Below, in pieces: positions 17,415 through 26,803 of a DNA stretch of 64,000 nucleotides. The stretch spans positions 115,835 to 179,834 of the forward strand of contig JBBIIP010000002.1 in NCBI GenBank assembly GCA_037446395.1. The letters are read 5' to 3'. A model generated the notes under the pieces. It was given only the letters and a program-made list of their open reading frames with translations. It was not told the DNA's origin and made no database searches. The first letter of the stretch is position 1; every line of letters begins with the position of its first letter. Made by a program: the position numbers and the translations under genes. This stretch comes from JAAYJT01 sp037446395 (GTDB lineage: Bacteria; Bacteroidota; Bacteroidia; Bacteroidales; JAAYJT01).

Positions 17415-17778
17415 GCAACAAAATTTTTTGCTAATGTAATTTAATCTTCTCAGACTTGTGTAATTTTTAACTTCATGTTATGCGGTGAACAGCGAATTGA
17501 CATCCGGAATCATTTCTTAATTGAATCGAACGAAACACATTGAAACTGGTTGCATAATATTATTTATTTATATATACACATTGCTCATGGTGAGGAAGAA
17601 TTTATACATATTGAGAAAGCGAAATATAAAATCACTTTGTGTTCGGGTTCAGTACAGGGTTGTTTGTACTTATTTATTGGATTAATGAAATATTGCAGCG
17701 AATCTCATCCATGTTTTATTTTGGGCACGAATTTGGCAGCAAAATGGCGCTAAATCTATAAATTTAATAATTCGGATA
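17415..17778. other. 364-bp intergenic region between divergent genes
   Basis: AT-rich, with no convincing gene: a 67-codon frame at 17550-17753 has no recognisable family or ribosome site. It should hold promoters for the leftward GNAT-like gene and the rightward antiporter; a sigma-54-like element at 17724-17738 is described separately. Confidence 0.6.
17724..17738 (+). promoter_or_regulatory. Candidate sigma-54 (-24/-12) promoter before antiporter gene
   Basis: GGCACG-N4-TGGCA keeps the invariant GG and GC dinucleotides (17724-17725 and 17736-17737) ten bases apart. It differs from the sigma-54 consensus GGCACG-N4-TTGCA at one position. Transcription would start about 12 bases later, near 17748, some 30 bases ahead of the ATG at 17779. 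No TAnnTTTG box is visible nearby. Confidence 0.45.
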
Positions 17779-19074
17779 ATGGAAACTATTCATATTTATG
17801 CCATTCTTCCTTTCTGTCTGCTTTTGCTGCTTATCGCTGTTTTGCCTCTGACAGGAGTCAGGTTATGGGAAAATAATTTCAATAAACTCATTGTGAGTGT
17901 GGCTCTTTCTGTCCCGGTGGCCGTTTATATGCTTGCACTGGGATATGGCAAGGAGTTGGCGAATCATGTATTTTTTGACTATATTCCATTTATTATATTG
18001 CTTGGTGCTCTTTTTACAATTTCAGGCGGTATCTATATCTCGGCGACAGTGTCGGGCAGGCCTTGCGTCAATTTGATTTTCTTAGTCATTGGGGCAATAC
18101 TTGCCTCATTCATGGGCACTACCGGGGCCTCCATGCTTTTGATAAGACCCATGCTGCGAGCCAACGAGAAAAGAAAAAACAAAGTTCACACTGTGATGTT
18201 TTTTCTTGCCATTGTGGCCAACACCGGGGGGCTGCTTACTCCACTGGGCGATCCAGCACTGTTTATCCTATACCTGCGGGGAGTGCCTTTTGAGTGGTTT
18301 GCCAAACTTGCCCCCGAATGGTTATTTGTAAACGGAGTACTGCTGACGATGTTTTATGCCATTGATAAGTTCTACTATCATAAACAATACCCCTCAGCCG
18401 GTTCGAGATGTCGTTATGATGGTTTTCCATTCCATTTACGCGGGTCGGTCAATATATTCCTGATATTGGGAATTATCCTTGCAGTTGCACTCATCAATGA
18501 ACACAACATCCCGGCAATAAAAAGCAAGCCATTCATTGCATACACCCGCGAACTAATTATCCTCATCATGGCTTCTTTATCCCTGATATTCACGAGCAAG
18601 CGCAACTTAAAAAGGAATGCTTTTTCTTGGGGGCCGATACTGGAAGTAGCGGCATTGTTTCTGGGAATTTTTATTACCATGGCCCCGGCATTGATTTACC
18701 TGGAGCAAAATGTAAGCCAACTCAAAATCAACTCCCCAGCTGGTTTTTATTTTGCGACGGGGTTTCTGAGTAGTATTCTGGATAATACCCCAACAGCAGC
18801 GGCGTTTCAATCAATGGCCGGCGTTCTTCCGATGCAATCTGTGGCTGCCGCTGATTTGGTTGCAGGCGTATCGCCCCTGCTGATGAAAGCCATCGCCTTG
18901 GGGGCTGTATTGTTTGGCTCGATGACGTATATTGGAAATGGACCCAATTTTATGGTAAAATCTATCGCTGAGAATCAGGGTGTGAAAATGCCCGGATTTT
19001 TAGGATATATTTTCAGCTTCTCTTTCCTCGTGCTACTACCGGTATATGTAGTCGTATATTTGTTATTCCTGTAA
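17779..19074 (+). CDS. Sodium:proton antiporter, NhaD/ArsB superfamily
   Basis: 431 residues with about 11-12 hydrophobic helices. GTTGASMLLIRPMLRAN (about 113-130) and VANTGGLLTPLGDPALFI (about 150-167), followed near the end by LDNTPTAAAFQSM and GNGPNFMVK, are the paired re-entrant-loop motifs of the NhaD/citrate-transporter (ion transporter) superfamily. It would exchange sodium for protons at the inner membrane. The ATG is followed at once by a membrane helix. It is a single gene, convergent with the threonine aldolase gene. Confidence 0.87.
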   Translation: METIHIYAILPFCLLLLLIAVLPLTGVRLWENNFNKLIVSVALSVPVAVYMLALGYGKELANHVFFDYIPFIILLGALFTISGGIYISATVSGRPCVNLIFLVIGAILASFMGTTGASMLLIRPMLRANEKRKNKVHTVMFFLAIVANTGGLLTPLGDPALFILYLRGVPFEWFAKLAPEWLFVNGVLLTMFYAIDKFYYHKQYPSAGSRCRYDGFPFHLRGSVNIFLILGIILAVALINEHNIPAIKSKPFIAYTRELIILIMASLSLIFTSKRNLKRNAFSWGPILEVAALFLGIFITMAPALIYLEQNVSQLKINSPAGFYFATGFLSSILDNTPTAAAFQSMAGVLPMQSVAAADLVAGVSPLLMKAIALGAVLFGSMTYIGNGPNFMVKSIAENQGVKMPGFLGYIFSFSFLVLLPVYVVVYLLFL

Positions 19075-19134
19075 ACGAATTGCACGAATATTTTTTAAAC
19101 AGGAATTTTTGCAAGGCCAACTAGAAAATATGTC

Positions 19135-20178
19135 TTATAGTCTGAACTGGAGTATGCTCTTTGCTATCCCAGGCATTGTTTCCAGTGTATAATCCACCAT
19201 GGTGTCGTCAATGTCAAGGTGTGTAACCATGCGGATACTTTTGTCTCCGAACTGCACAGTAAGTATTCCTTTGCTTTCCAATGCCCCTATGACCTGTGAC
19301 ACAGCAAGGTTTTTGGCAACAGAAAAAATGATAATGTTAGTTTCAACCGGTAGTACCTCTTCTACCCACGAAAGTCCTGACAGGGTTTCTGCAATCTTTT
19401 TTGCCCGAAAATGGTCGTCAATAAGCCGGTTTACATGGTTATCCAGAGCATAGATTCCAGCGGCAGCCAGGTAACCGGCCTGTCTCATGCCCCCACCAAA
19501 AGCCCTGCGAAAACGTCGTGCCCTGTGAATAAATTCATTCGATCCAACGAGAATTGAACCTACCGGAGCACCCAATCCCTTCGAGAGACAGATTGAGATT
19601 GAATCAAATAATTTACCGTAATCATAGGTGGTTTGGGAAGTAACCGCAAGCGCATTGAACAACCGGGCACCATCGAGGTGGTATCGCAATCCGTTCTCGC
19701 GGCAAATCTTTGCAATGGCTTGCAGCTCGTCCCAGCTCCAAACCGAACCACCTCCCTTATTCACAGTGTTTTCGACCGAAACCAGGCGGGTGCTGGGATA
19801 GTGCACATCGTCGGGATTGATGTTGGTGGCTACATCATCGGCTGTAAACCGGCCTCTGTCGCCATGTAAAAGCCGCACTGAGGCACCTGAATTCAGCGCA
19901 ATTCCGCCCCCTTCGTAATTATAGATATGCGAGAGGCGATCGCAGATGACTTCATCTCCTGGCACAGTGTGCACTTTGATGGCAAGTTGGTTGGTCATGA
20001 TGCCCGATGGGCAAAACAAAGCAGCTTCCTTTCCAAACAAAGCAGCTGTTTTTTCTTCCAGTGAGTTCAGGCTGGGGTCTTCTCCCCATACATCATCTCC
20101 CACCGATGCATTGAACATTACCTCGAGCATAGCAGGAGTAGGTTTTGTGAGCGTATCGCTTCTAAGATCAACTTTCAT
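19135..20178 (-). CDS. ltaE: Low-specificity L-threonine aldolase
   Basis: 347 residues from the ATG at 20178. The family opening VDLRSDTLTKPTPAMLEVM and VGDDVWGEDPSLNSLEEKTA is exact in form, and SISICLSKGLGAPVGSILVG carries the PLP-binding Lys. The enzyme cleaves L-threonine or allo-threonine to glycine and acetaldehyde in the cytosol. It lies 39 bases downstream of the PatB-type lyase gene on the same strand, so the two PLP enzymes may be co-transcribed and share a role in amino-acid turnover. Confidence 0.93.
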   Translation of the reverse strand: MKVDLRSDTLTKPTPAMLEVMFNASVGDDVWGEDPSLNSLEEKTAALFGKEAALFCPSGIMTNQLAIKVHTVPGDEVICDRLSHIYNYEGGGIALNSGASVRLLHGDRGRFTADDVATNINPDDVHYPSTRLVSVENTVNKGGGSVWSWDELQAIAKICRENGLRYHLDGARLFNALAVTSQTTYDYGKLFDSISICLSKGLGAPVGSILVGSNEFIHRARRFRRAFGGGMRQAGYLAAAGIYALDNHVNRLIDDHFRAKKIAETLSGLSWVEEVLPVETNIIIFSVAKNLAVSQVIGALESKGILTVQFGDKSIRMVTHLDIDDTMVDYTLETMPGIAKSILQFRL

Positions 20179-20217
20179 TTTCAATGGTTGTGGATACTTT
20201 CTATAATAAATTGAGAA

Positions 20218-21402
20218 TTAGGCACTAAAATAAGCAACATAAGCATTGCGCAGCCTGGCGAGTGCTTTTTCGAGGGTGGCACGCGGACAAGCAAGGTTCA
20301 GTCGCATAAATCCATCGCCGCCCATGCCAAAGGTATCACCTTCGCTAAGTGCTATTCCTGCATGCTGAACCATAAATGTTTTCAGTTCCGTGTGAGAGCT
20401 AAAACCCGCTCTTCTGAAATCGAGCCATGCCAGATAGGTGCCTTCCAAAGGAAAAGCCTTGATTGCCGGAAGGTGTTGAGCAAGATAATTGCAAATAAAA
20501 TCGAAGTTCTGGCTGAGATAGTCTAAAAGTTGATCAAGCCATTCATTTCCGTGGTTGTAGGCGGCTTCTGCGGCCAGTGCCCCAAACAGGTTGCCCATAC
20601 CCAGGTGTAGCTTCGCGAGCAATTGCTCATATTTAACTTTAAGCCCGGGATCAGGAATAACTACTGAAGCTGTGGCCAATCCGGCCAGATTGAATGTTTT
20701 ACTTGCCGATATTGTCGTAATGGTATTTTTAGCAATCTCATCAGACAAGGTAGCAACAGGCACGTGCCTGTTGGGAGGCAGCACAAGATCGCAGTGAATT
20801 TCGTCTGAAAGGATAAGTAAATTGTTTCGCATACAAATCTCAGCGAGCCGATTGAGTTCTTGCCTTGACCAAACGCGGCCAACAGGGTTGTGCGGGCTGC
20901 AAAGAATCAGCATGCGGGTGCGGACAGAAATAATTTTTTCGAGCTGCTGAAAATCAAAAGCATAGTGTCCTTTGGCACATAAGAGGGGGTTGAGAACAAG
21001 TTTTCTTTGATGGTCGTTCACAGCTCCGAAAAATGGTGCATAAACCGGCGGCTGAACAATGATTTCATCGCCGGGTTCAGTAAGAGACATCACCAGCATG
21101 TTGAGCGCAGGCACCACCCCGGGGCTGAATGCAAGCCACTCTCTTTTAATTTCCCATCCATGTCTTTGTTTATACCAACCAATGACCGCATCTTCGTATG
21201 AGGTTGGCCTGAAAGTGTAGCCATATATTTCATGAGACGCTCTTTTCTTGATTGCTTCCACCACAAAATCGGGTGTGTGAAAATCCATATCGGCAACCCA
21301 TAAGGGGATCAAATCCTCAGAGCCAAAAAGCGCATTCAATTTGTCATATTTATAACAAGCTGTATTGAGGCGGGGGATAATTTCATCAAAATTATGGCTC
21401 AT
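20218..21402 (-). CDS. PatB/MalY-type C-S lyase, PLP-dependent
   Basis: 394 residues from the ATG at 21402 (MSHNFDEIIPRLNTACYKYD). Fold-type I aminotransferase with LIPLWVADMDFHTPDFVVEAI near the N-terminus, the PatB/MalY signature, LCSPHNPVGRVWS (about 165-177), LSDEIHCDLVLP, and the PLP lysine in TTISASKTFNLAGLATA. The family acts as cystathionine beta-lyase, splitting C-S bonds to give a thiol, pyruvate and ammonia. C-terminus AYVAYFSA is complete. Located between the response regulator gene (33 bases) and ltaE (39 bases), all leftward. Confidence 0.92.
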   Translation of the reverse strand: MSHNFDEIIPRLNTACYKYDKLNALFGSEDLIPLWVADMDFHTPDFVVEAIKKRASHEIYGYTFRPTSYEDAVIGWYKQRHGWEIKREWLAFSPGVVPALNMLVMSLTEPGDEIIVQPPVYAPFFGAVNDHQRKLVLNPLLCAKGHYAFDFQQLEKIISVRTRMLILCSPHNPVGRVWSRQELNRLAEICMRNNLLILSDEIHCDLVLPPNRHVPVATLSDEIAKNTITTISASKTFNLAGLATASVVIPDPGLKVKYEQLLAKLHLGMGNLFGALAAEAAYNHGNEWLDQLLDYLSQNFDFICNYLAQHLPAIKAFPLEGTYLAWLDFRRAGFSSHTELKTFMVQHAGIALSEGDTFGMGGDGFMRLNLACPRATLEKALARLRNAYVAYFSA

Positions 21403-21435
21403 TGTAAGGCAAATCTGCAAAAGCTGAACAGATTA

Positions 21436-22602
21436 TTAATCCAGTGTCAGTGGTTGGGCATATTTTCGCACATCTTCAGCAGATATATACTTGTCGCATA
21501 GAATGGCCAACCGTTCAACCACATTGCGCAATTCGCGTACATTGCCTGTCCAGTTGATCTTCTTCAACTGATCCAGGGCCGCTTCATCGAACTGCATGGT
21601 TGATTTTCCCATATTTTGGCAAATTTCAGTCAGAAAGTGATTGGCAATGAGCGGAATATCGTCTGCGCGTTCGTTCAGGGCCGGCACCCTGATCATGATC
21701 ACCGCAAGGCGATGGTAAAGGTCTTCGCGGAAGTTGTTTTTCTCAATTTCCTTGCGTATGTCTTTGTTGGTGGCTGCAATCACTCTTACGTCAACAGGAA
21801 TATCTTTTTCTCCTCCTACCCGCATGATTTTGTTTTCCTGCAGGGCACGAAGCACCTTTGCCTGAGCCGAAAGACTCATATCGCCTATTTCATCGAGAAA
21901 CAAAGTGCCCCCATGGGCTTGCTCGAAATCGCCTTTTCGCTGTTTAATGGCTGACGTGAAAGATCCTTTTTCGTGGCCAAACAGCACACTTTCGATAAGC
22001 TCTGAAGGAATTGCCGCGCAGTTGACTTCAATAAATGGCCCATTCGACCTGTTGGAGAATTCGTGTAACCAACGGGCAACAAGCTCTTTGCCGGTTCCGT
22101 TCGATCCTGTGATCAACACCCTGGCATCGGTTGGCGCAACACGCTGAATCATTGTCTTAATCTCCTGCATGGCAGTCGAGTTGCCTACCATTTCGTAGGT
22201 TTTGCTGATTTGCTTTTTGAGTGCCCTGGTTTCGGAGATTAAAACCGACCGGTCAAGTGCATTTCGGATGGTAATGAGCAGGCGGTTCAGGTCAAGTGGT
22301 TTGGCAATATAATCGAATGCCCCTTTTTTGATGGCTTCTACAGCGGTTTCAATGGTGCCATGTCCCGAAATCATCACAACCGGAGTATCCGAAAATTTTG
22401 ATAATTTTTCAAATACCTCAATTCCATCCATTTGGGGCATTTTTATATCAAGCAGAATCACATCAAAGTGAGTGCTCCTGGCTTTTTCCAATGCCTCGTG
22501 GCCTTCGGCTGCTTCGTCGACCTGAAATTTTTCATATTCCAGAATCTCTTTTAGAGAGTTGCGAATGCTACGTTCGTCGTCAACAACTAGAATGCGTGCC
22601 AT
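21436..22602 (-). CDS. NtrC-family response regulator, receiver plus AAA+, no DNA-binding domain
   Basis: 388 residues from the ATG at 22602. A receiver domain (1-120; phosphoacceptor Asp52 in LLDIKMPQMDG, Lys101 in KP) is joined to a sigma-54 activator AAA+ domain with Walker A GSNGTGKE (166-173), Walker B GGTLFLDEIGD and the arginine-finger region. The sigma-54-contacting loop is GSFTSA (213-218) rather than GAFTGA. The protein ends at YAQPLTLD right after the AAA+ lid, without the Fis-type helix-turn-helix, so it probably activates from solution or through a partner. The expected sensor kinase is not next to it. Confidence 0.92.
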   Translation of the reverse strand: MARILVVDDERSIRNSLKEILEYEKFQVDEAAEGHEALEKARSTHFDVILLDIKMPQMDGIEVFEKLSKFSDTPVVMISGHGTIETAVEAIKKGAFDYIAKPLDLNRLLITIRNALDRSVLISETRALKKQISKTYEMVGNSTAMQEIKTMIQRVAPTDARVLITGSNGTGKELVARWLHEFSNRSNGPFIEVNCAAIPSELIESVLFGHEKGSFTSAIKQRKGDFEQAHGGTLFLDEIGDMSLSAQAKVLRALQENKIMRVGGEKDIPVDVRVIAATNKDIRKEIEKNNFREDLYHRLAVIMIRVPALNERADDIPLIANHFLTEICQNMGKSTMQFDEAALDQLKKINWTGNVRELRNVVERLAILCDKYISAEDVRKYAQPLTLD

Positions 22603-22620
22603 ACATTTTGATTTATCAGA

Positions 22621-22628
22621 CAAAGATA
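22621..22628 (-). promoter_or_regulatory. Candidate -7 box before response regulator gene
   Basis: On the minus strand TATCTTTG (22628 to 22621) fits TAnnTTTG and sits 18 bases upstream of the ATG at 22602. The -33 region is T-rich but has no clear TTG. Confidence 0.45.
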
Positions 22629-22694
22629 TGCACTACCGGGCAATGAAAAACGACATTTCAGCTTTCAATTCAGAGTAGAATAGAAAGTTGGTCA

Positions 22695-24035
22695 TTACCC
22701 TTTATACCTGATCCATTTCCACAACTCAACGTAATCAACTTTCTTTCCATACATTAGAATGCCTGTACGGTAGATCTTGGCGGCCATCCAGGTAGTACCA
22801 ATAAATCCCAGAATCAGCAGGCCTGACGAAAGAACCACATCGAAAATCGGAACACCAAACGGGATGCGGATCATCATGATTACGGGTGAAGTGAGCGGTA
22901 TGACTGATAACCAGAATGCAATGCTGCCGTTGGGTTCATTAATAACATATTGTGCCATTACGATCGAAAGGATGAGAGGGATTGTAATCGGAAACATAAA
23001 CTGCTGAGAATCTGTTTCATTGTCAACTGCACCCCCAATGGCTGCAAATAAGGCGGCATAGAGAAGGTATCCACCTATAAAATAAAAAAGAAAGGAGAAT
23101 ATGATGACACCGAAATTGATAGATTTTATTCCTTCAGCCACTTTGCTCATCATGTTATTGGTTTTAACCTCAGGCTCGCCGTTGAGCTGCATCGGACTTG
23201 CAATTTGCGATTCAGTTACGATCATTGTTTGGGTTGGCGAAGTTCTGAATTTCTCGGGCATTACCATTTGGAATCCTGTTACGAGCACAAACGTGAAAAC
23301 AACCCACAGAAGAAATTGGGTGAGCCCAACCAGGCCAACTCCAACAATTTTCCCCATCATCAACTCAAAAGGCTTAACCGACGAAACAATTACCTCAACG
23401 ATGCGGCTCACTTTTTCTTCAATCACTCCACGCATTACCTGCGACCCAAACATGAAAACAAACATATAGATAAGAATGGCTGAAACGAATCCGAGAATGG
23501 TGGCAACCTCCGAAAATTTCTTTTCTTCTTTTCCGCCTTCATTCAACTTTATGGTTTGAAGGTTAATACTAGTTTTGATTGACCTGAGCACTTCGGCATC
23601 AATGCCCGAAGCAAGCAGTTTGAGGCTTTCAACTTCTTTCCGGATGGTGTTGCTTATGTGCGAAGTCATCACCAGTGTTGGTTGTTTATCGAAATAGAGC
23701 ATGGCATTAACCGGAACACTCAATTCGGTCTTTGGAATATATAGCAAGGCATCGTCGCCACTGCGCGTAAAATTTGCTTTGGCTACTTCTATATCCACGT
23801 TTTGCGGTTTAAAAGTCAATCTTTTGGTGTTCTCAAACCGATCAACAAACAGGCTTGTTTCGTCCACCACCTGTATGCTTTTTATTTCGCCTCCCATCTG
23901 GCTCAGAAACACAGGCAATATGAAAAGTGCAGCCATCAGGATTGGGCCAAGGATGGTCATAACGATGAATGACTTTTTTCTTACCCTGGTCAGGTATTCG
24001 CGTTTAATAATAAGGCTGATTTTGTTCATGATCAT
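22695..24035 (-). CDS. ABC transporter permease, ABC-2/NatB type
   Basis: 446 residues. It starts MIMNKISLIIKREYLTRVRKKSFIVMT, the usual opening of NatB-like ABC-2 permeases, with one N-terminal helix, a large extracytoplasmic domain (about 45-180), and five or so C-terminal helices containing the ABC-2 motif around MRGVIEEKVSRIVEVIVSSVKP. Either ATG at 24035 or 24029 could be used. It forms an exporter with the ATPase encoded 12 bases upstream. NatAB pairs expel sodium in Bacillus; the substrate here is unknown. Confidence 0.9.
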   Translation of the reverse strand: MIMNKISLIIKREYLTRVRKKSFIVMTILGPILMAALFILPVFLSQMGGEIKSIQVVDETSLFVDRFENTKRLTFKPQNVDIEVAKANFTRSGDDALLYIPKTELSVPVNAMLYFDKQPTLVMTSHISNTIRKEVESLKLLASGIDAEVLRSIKTSINLQTIKLNEGGKEEKKFSEVATILGFVSAILIYMFVFMFGSQVMRGVIEEKVSRIVEVIVSSVKPFELMMGKIVGVGLVGLTQFLLWVVFTFVLVTGFQMVMPEKFRTSPTQTMIVTESQIASPMQLNGEPEVKTNNMMSKVAEGIKSINFGVIIFSFLFYFIGGYLLYAALFAAIGGAVDNETDSQQFMFPITIPLILSIVMAQYVINEPNGSIAFWLSVIPLTSPVIMMIRIPFGVPIFDVVLSSGLLILGFIGTTWMAAKIYRTGILMYGKKVDYVELWKWIRYKG

Positions 24036-24047
24036 TAGTTTATAAAG

Positions 24048-24995
24048 TTATTCCTCATTATTAGCCAGGTTGTTGGCTTTATTGGTTTCGCTCACCTTTT
24101 TAATAAAGATGTCGTTCATGCTGGGAAGAATTTCGTTGAAAGCGTGTACTTCGACATGTGGGATCAGATTTTGCAGCAAGGCATTTGGCGGCGTGTTTAA
24201 TGGAACTTGTATTTGATAACGCTGCAACCCGTCAATTAAACTGGAAGAAACCACCGAATAGCCTGGTTCGAGCACCTGCATTAGATTGCCATTGGGCGAG
24301 TTGCAGGTGACTTCGAAAAGGTTGGATTTGTATTGCTGACGAATGTCGCTCACTTTGCCATCGAGTATTTTTTCGGCTTTGTTGATCAGTGCAATATCAT
24401 CGCAAAGCTCTTCGACCGAAGCCATATTGTGCGTGCTGAAAATAATTGTTGCACCTTCTGACCTCAGACGGAGAATTTCTTCTTTGAGGATGCTAACGTT
24501 GATTGGGTCGAATCCACTAAAAGGTTCATCAAAAATAAGCAGGCGAGGTTCATGAATCACAGTAACAATGAATTGAACTTTTTGCTGCATACCTTTCGAT
24601 AGCTCCTCAACTTTTTTGTCCCACCAACTTTTGATGTCGAGCCTGGTAAACCAGTATTTGAGTTTTTTCATGGCTTCGGCGCGCGATAACCCTTTGAGCT
24701 GGGCCAGGTAGAGTGCTTGTTCACCGACCTTCATTTTCTTGTAGAGCCCCCGCTCCTCGGGCAAATATCCAATTTGTTCGGTGTGATGCTGTTCCAGAGG
24801 CTGCCCTTCAAACAAAAGTATTCCCTCGTCGGGACCGGTAATGCGGTTAATAATGCGGATGAGTGTGGTTTTTCCGGCTCCGTTTGGGCCTAATAGCCCG
24901 AAAATGCTTTGAGGTCGCACCGAAATGCTTACTTTGTTGAGAGCTAGGTGATTAGCATATTGCTTGCTCACGCCCTGGGCAGAAAAGAGTTCCAT
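24048..24995 (-). CDS. ABC transporter ATP-binding protein, NatA-like
   Basis: 315 residues. The nucleotide-binding domain has Walker A GPNGAGKTT (about 36-44), a signature KGMQQKVQ in place of the usual LSGGQ with LSKGM just ahead, Walker B LLIFDEPFSGFDP and the switch His in STHNM. A C-terminal DUF4162-type domain follows (about 225-300), which is usual for ATPases paired with ABC-2 permeases. It powers export with the permease encoded just downstream. dnaJ lies 31 bases upstream on the same strand. Confidence 0.9.
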   Translation of the reverse strand: MELFSAQGVSKQYANHLALNKVSISVRPQSIFGLLGPNGAGKTTLIRIINRITGPDEGILLFEGQPLEQHHTEQIGYLPEERGLYKKMKVGEQALYLAQLKGLSRAEAMKKLKYWFTRLDIKSWWDKKVEELSKGMQQKVQFIVTVIHEPRLLIFDEPFSGFDPINVSILKEEILRLRSEGATIIFSTHNMASVEELCDDIALINKAEKILDGKVSDIRQQYKSNLFEVTCNSPNGNLMQVLEPGYSVVSSSLIDGLQRYQIQVPLNTPPNALLQNLIPHVEVHAFNEILPSMNDIFIKKVSETNKANNLANNEE

Positions 24996-25026
24996 AATTA
25001 TAATTTTTTGATAGTAGAAAAATAGC

Positions 25027-26181
25027 TTAGTGGAAATATTCCTTCATGCGTTCGTAGAAGCCTTTTTGTCTATATCCGGCCTTTGGTTTAAAATTATCAG
25101 AATTCATCATGCCCTGAAGCATTTCGCGTTCTGATTTTGTAAGCGTTTCGGGAGTGTAAACCAGCAATGTCACGAGCAGGTCGCCGCGATAGCCCGATTC
25201 AACGGATGGCAACCCCTTGCCTTTAAGCCTCAGCACCTTGCCACTTTGGGTGCCGGGATCAATTTTGATGCGGGCTTTTCCTTCGAGCGTAGGCACTTCG
25301 ACATATGTTCCGATGGCAGCATCAGGGAAACTTAGGTATTGTTCGAAATGAAGATTGCTGCCATCGCGCACTAACTCAGGGTGTTCCAATTCTTCGATCA
25401 GGATGATCAGGTCGCCCGGAACACCTCCGCGGGCTGCTGCATTACCTTTGCCGCTGACCGAAAGCTGCATTCCGTCCGAAACCCCTGCTGGGATATTAAT
25501 GCTGATGACCTCCTCGCCTTTGACGATACCATTTCCAGCACAGGCCGGACATTTATCGCTGATTGTTTTTCCTTCGCCTCCACATGCCGGGCAGGTGCTG
25601 GTGGTTTGCATTTGACCGAGAAAAGTGCTCGTAACACGCGTAACCTGGCCTGTGCCACGACAGGTGCTGCATGTGTGATATGAGCCTCCGCCACGTGCCC
25701 CGCTTCCTTTACAGTCGCTGCATGCTACATATTTTTGAACCTTTATTTTTTTCTCTGTGCCTTTTAAAATTTCTTCAAGCGATAATTTCACTTTCACCCT
25801 GAGGTTTGTGCCACGGTTCACCCTGCGCCGTTGCTGTTGACCGCCAAAGCCACCAAATCCTCCAAAACCACCAAAAGCATTCTCGAAAATATCTCCGAAC
25901 TGGCTAAAAATATCCTCCATGCTCATGCCGCCACCATAATTTCCGCCGCCCATGTTTTTAAGGCCATCATGCCCAAAACGATCATATTTAGCGCGTTTTT
26001 CGGGGTTGCTGAGTACTTCGTAGGCCTCTGCGGCTTCTTTAAAATGTTCTTCAGCGGCTTTATCGCCCGGATTTTTGTCGGGATGATATTTTAATGCCAT
26101 CTGGCGATATGCTTTTTTGAGCGTTTGTTCATCAGCATCGCGGGGCACACCAAGCAAATCGTAATAATCTTTTTTAGCCAC
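25027..26181 (-). CDS. dnaJ: Chaperone protein DnaJ
   Basis: 384 residues: J domain with HPD (KYHPDKNPGDK) in the first 70, Gly/Phe-rich linker (repeated GGFGG), four CxxCxGxG zinc-binding repeats at about 155-220 (CSDCKGSGA, CSTCRGTGQ, CPACGGEGK, CPACAGNGI) and the C-terminal substrate-binding domains. It presents unfolded proteins to DnaK and stimulates its ATPase. The start codon is GTG at 26181; no ATG fits the J-domain start. It follows grpE with a 37-base gap, a grpE-dnaJ operon. dnaK is not in the window. Confidence 0.97.
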   Translation of the reverse strand: MAKKDYYDLLGVPRDADEQTLKKAYRQMALKYHPDKNPGDKAAEEHFKEAAEAYEVLSNPEKRAKYDRFGHDGLKNMGGGNYGGGMSMEDIFSQFGDIFENAFGGFGGFGGFGGQQQRRRVNRGTNLRVKVKLSLEEILKGTEKKIKVQKYVACSDCKGSGARGGGSYHTCSTCRGTGQVTRVTSTFLGQMQTTSTCPACGGEGKTISDKCPACAGNGIVKGEEVISINIPAGVSDGMQLSVSGKGNAAARGGVPGDLIILIEELEHPELVRDGSNLHFEQYLSFPDAAIGTYVEVPTLEGKARIKIDPGTQSGKVLRLKGKGLPSVESGYRGDLLVTLLVYTPETLTKSEREMLQGMMNSDNFKPKAGYRQKGFYERMKEYFH

Positions 26182-26218
26182 TTTCTATTTCTTAATCAAA
26201 TTATTATTCAGCTGATAA

Positions 26219-26803
26219 TTATAAACCCACTACCACTTTTGCAAAACGGATTACCTTGTCGTTAAGTTTATACCCCTTCTGCAGCACTTCGATAATCTTA
26301 CTTTTTTGCTCGGGGTCCTCAACTGAAAAATGGCTCACAGCTTCGTGAAAATCTGTATTGAATGGCTGCATATGGGCTTCAATTTCTGTAAGGCCTTTCT
26401 GAACTAAAATGGCTTTTAGCTTATTGTAAATAAGTTTCAGGCCTTCATGAAACGGATCATTTACCTTGGTGTCGCTGACATTTTCTATGGCGCGCTCCAT
26501 GTCGTCGAGCACAGGTAATAGGGATGTGATGACATGTTCGGATGCCGTTCTCGACAGATCAATCTTTTCTTTGGCAGTGCGTTTGCGATAGTTGTCGAAC
26601 TCCGAATACAGGCGAAGGTATTTGTCGTTAAGTTCAGAAATTTTATCGCTGAGTTCACGAATTTTTGTTTCCAGCCCGTTTTCCGGCTTGCTGCCGCCCT
26701 CCCCAACCGTGGTGCCTTGCGATACGACTCCTTCACTCTTATTGAGCTCTGGCGTAAGTATGTCAGCCTCCTTTTGCTCTGTTTGGTGTTTTTTCCTGGC
26801 CAT
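26219..26803 (-). CDS. grpE: Nucleotide exchange factor GrpE
   Basis: 194 residues. A low-complexity charged N-terminus leads into the long coiled-coil (ELSDKISELNDKYLRLYSEFDNYRKRTAKEK) and the beta-domain with the family end VLQKGYKLNDKVIRFAKVVV. GrpE releases ADP from DnaK, resetting the chaperone cycle. It is the first gene of grpE-dnaJ. The 203 bases upstream carry no CIRCE repeat and no TAnnTTTG box, but do carry a sigma-54-like element about 150 bases ahead of the start. Confidence 0.96.
   Translation of the reverse strand: MARKKHQTEQKEADILTPELNKSEGVVSQGTTVGEGGSKPENGLETKIRELSDKISELNDKYLRLYSEFDNYRKRTAKEKIDLSRTASEHVITSLLPVLDDMERAIENVSDTKVNDPFHEGLKLIYNKLKAILVQKGLTEIEAHMQPFNTDFHEAVSHFSVEDPEQKSKIIEVLQKGYKLNDKVIRFAKVVVGL

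Noticed and set aside
17550..17753. 67-codon frame in the gap before the antiporter
   Set aside because: No ribosome site, no family resemblance, and it covers the likely promoter region.
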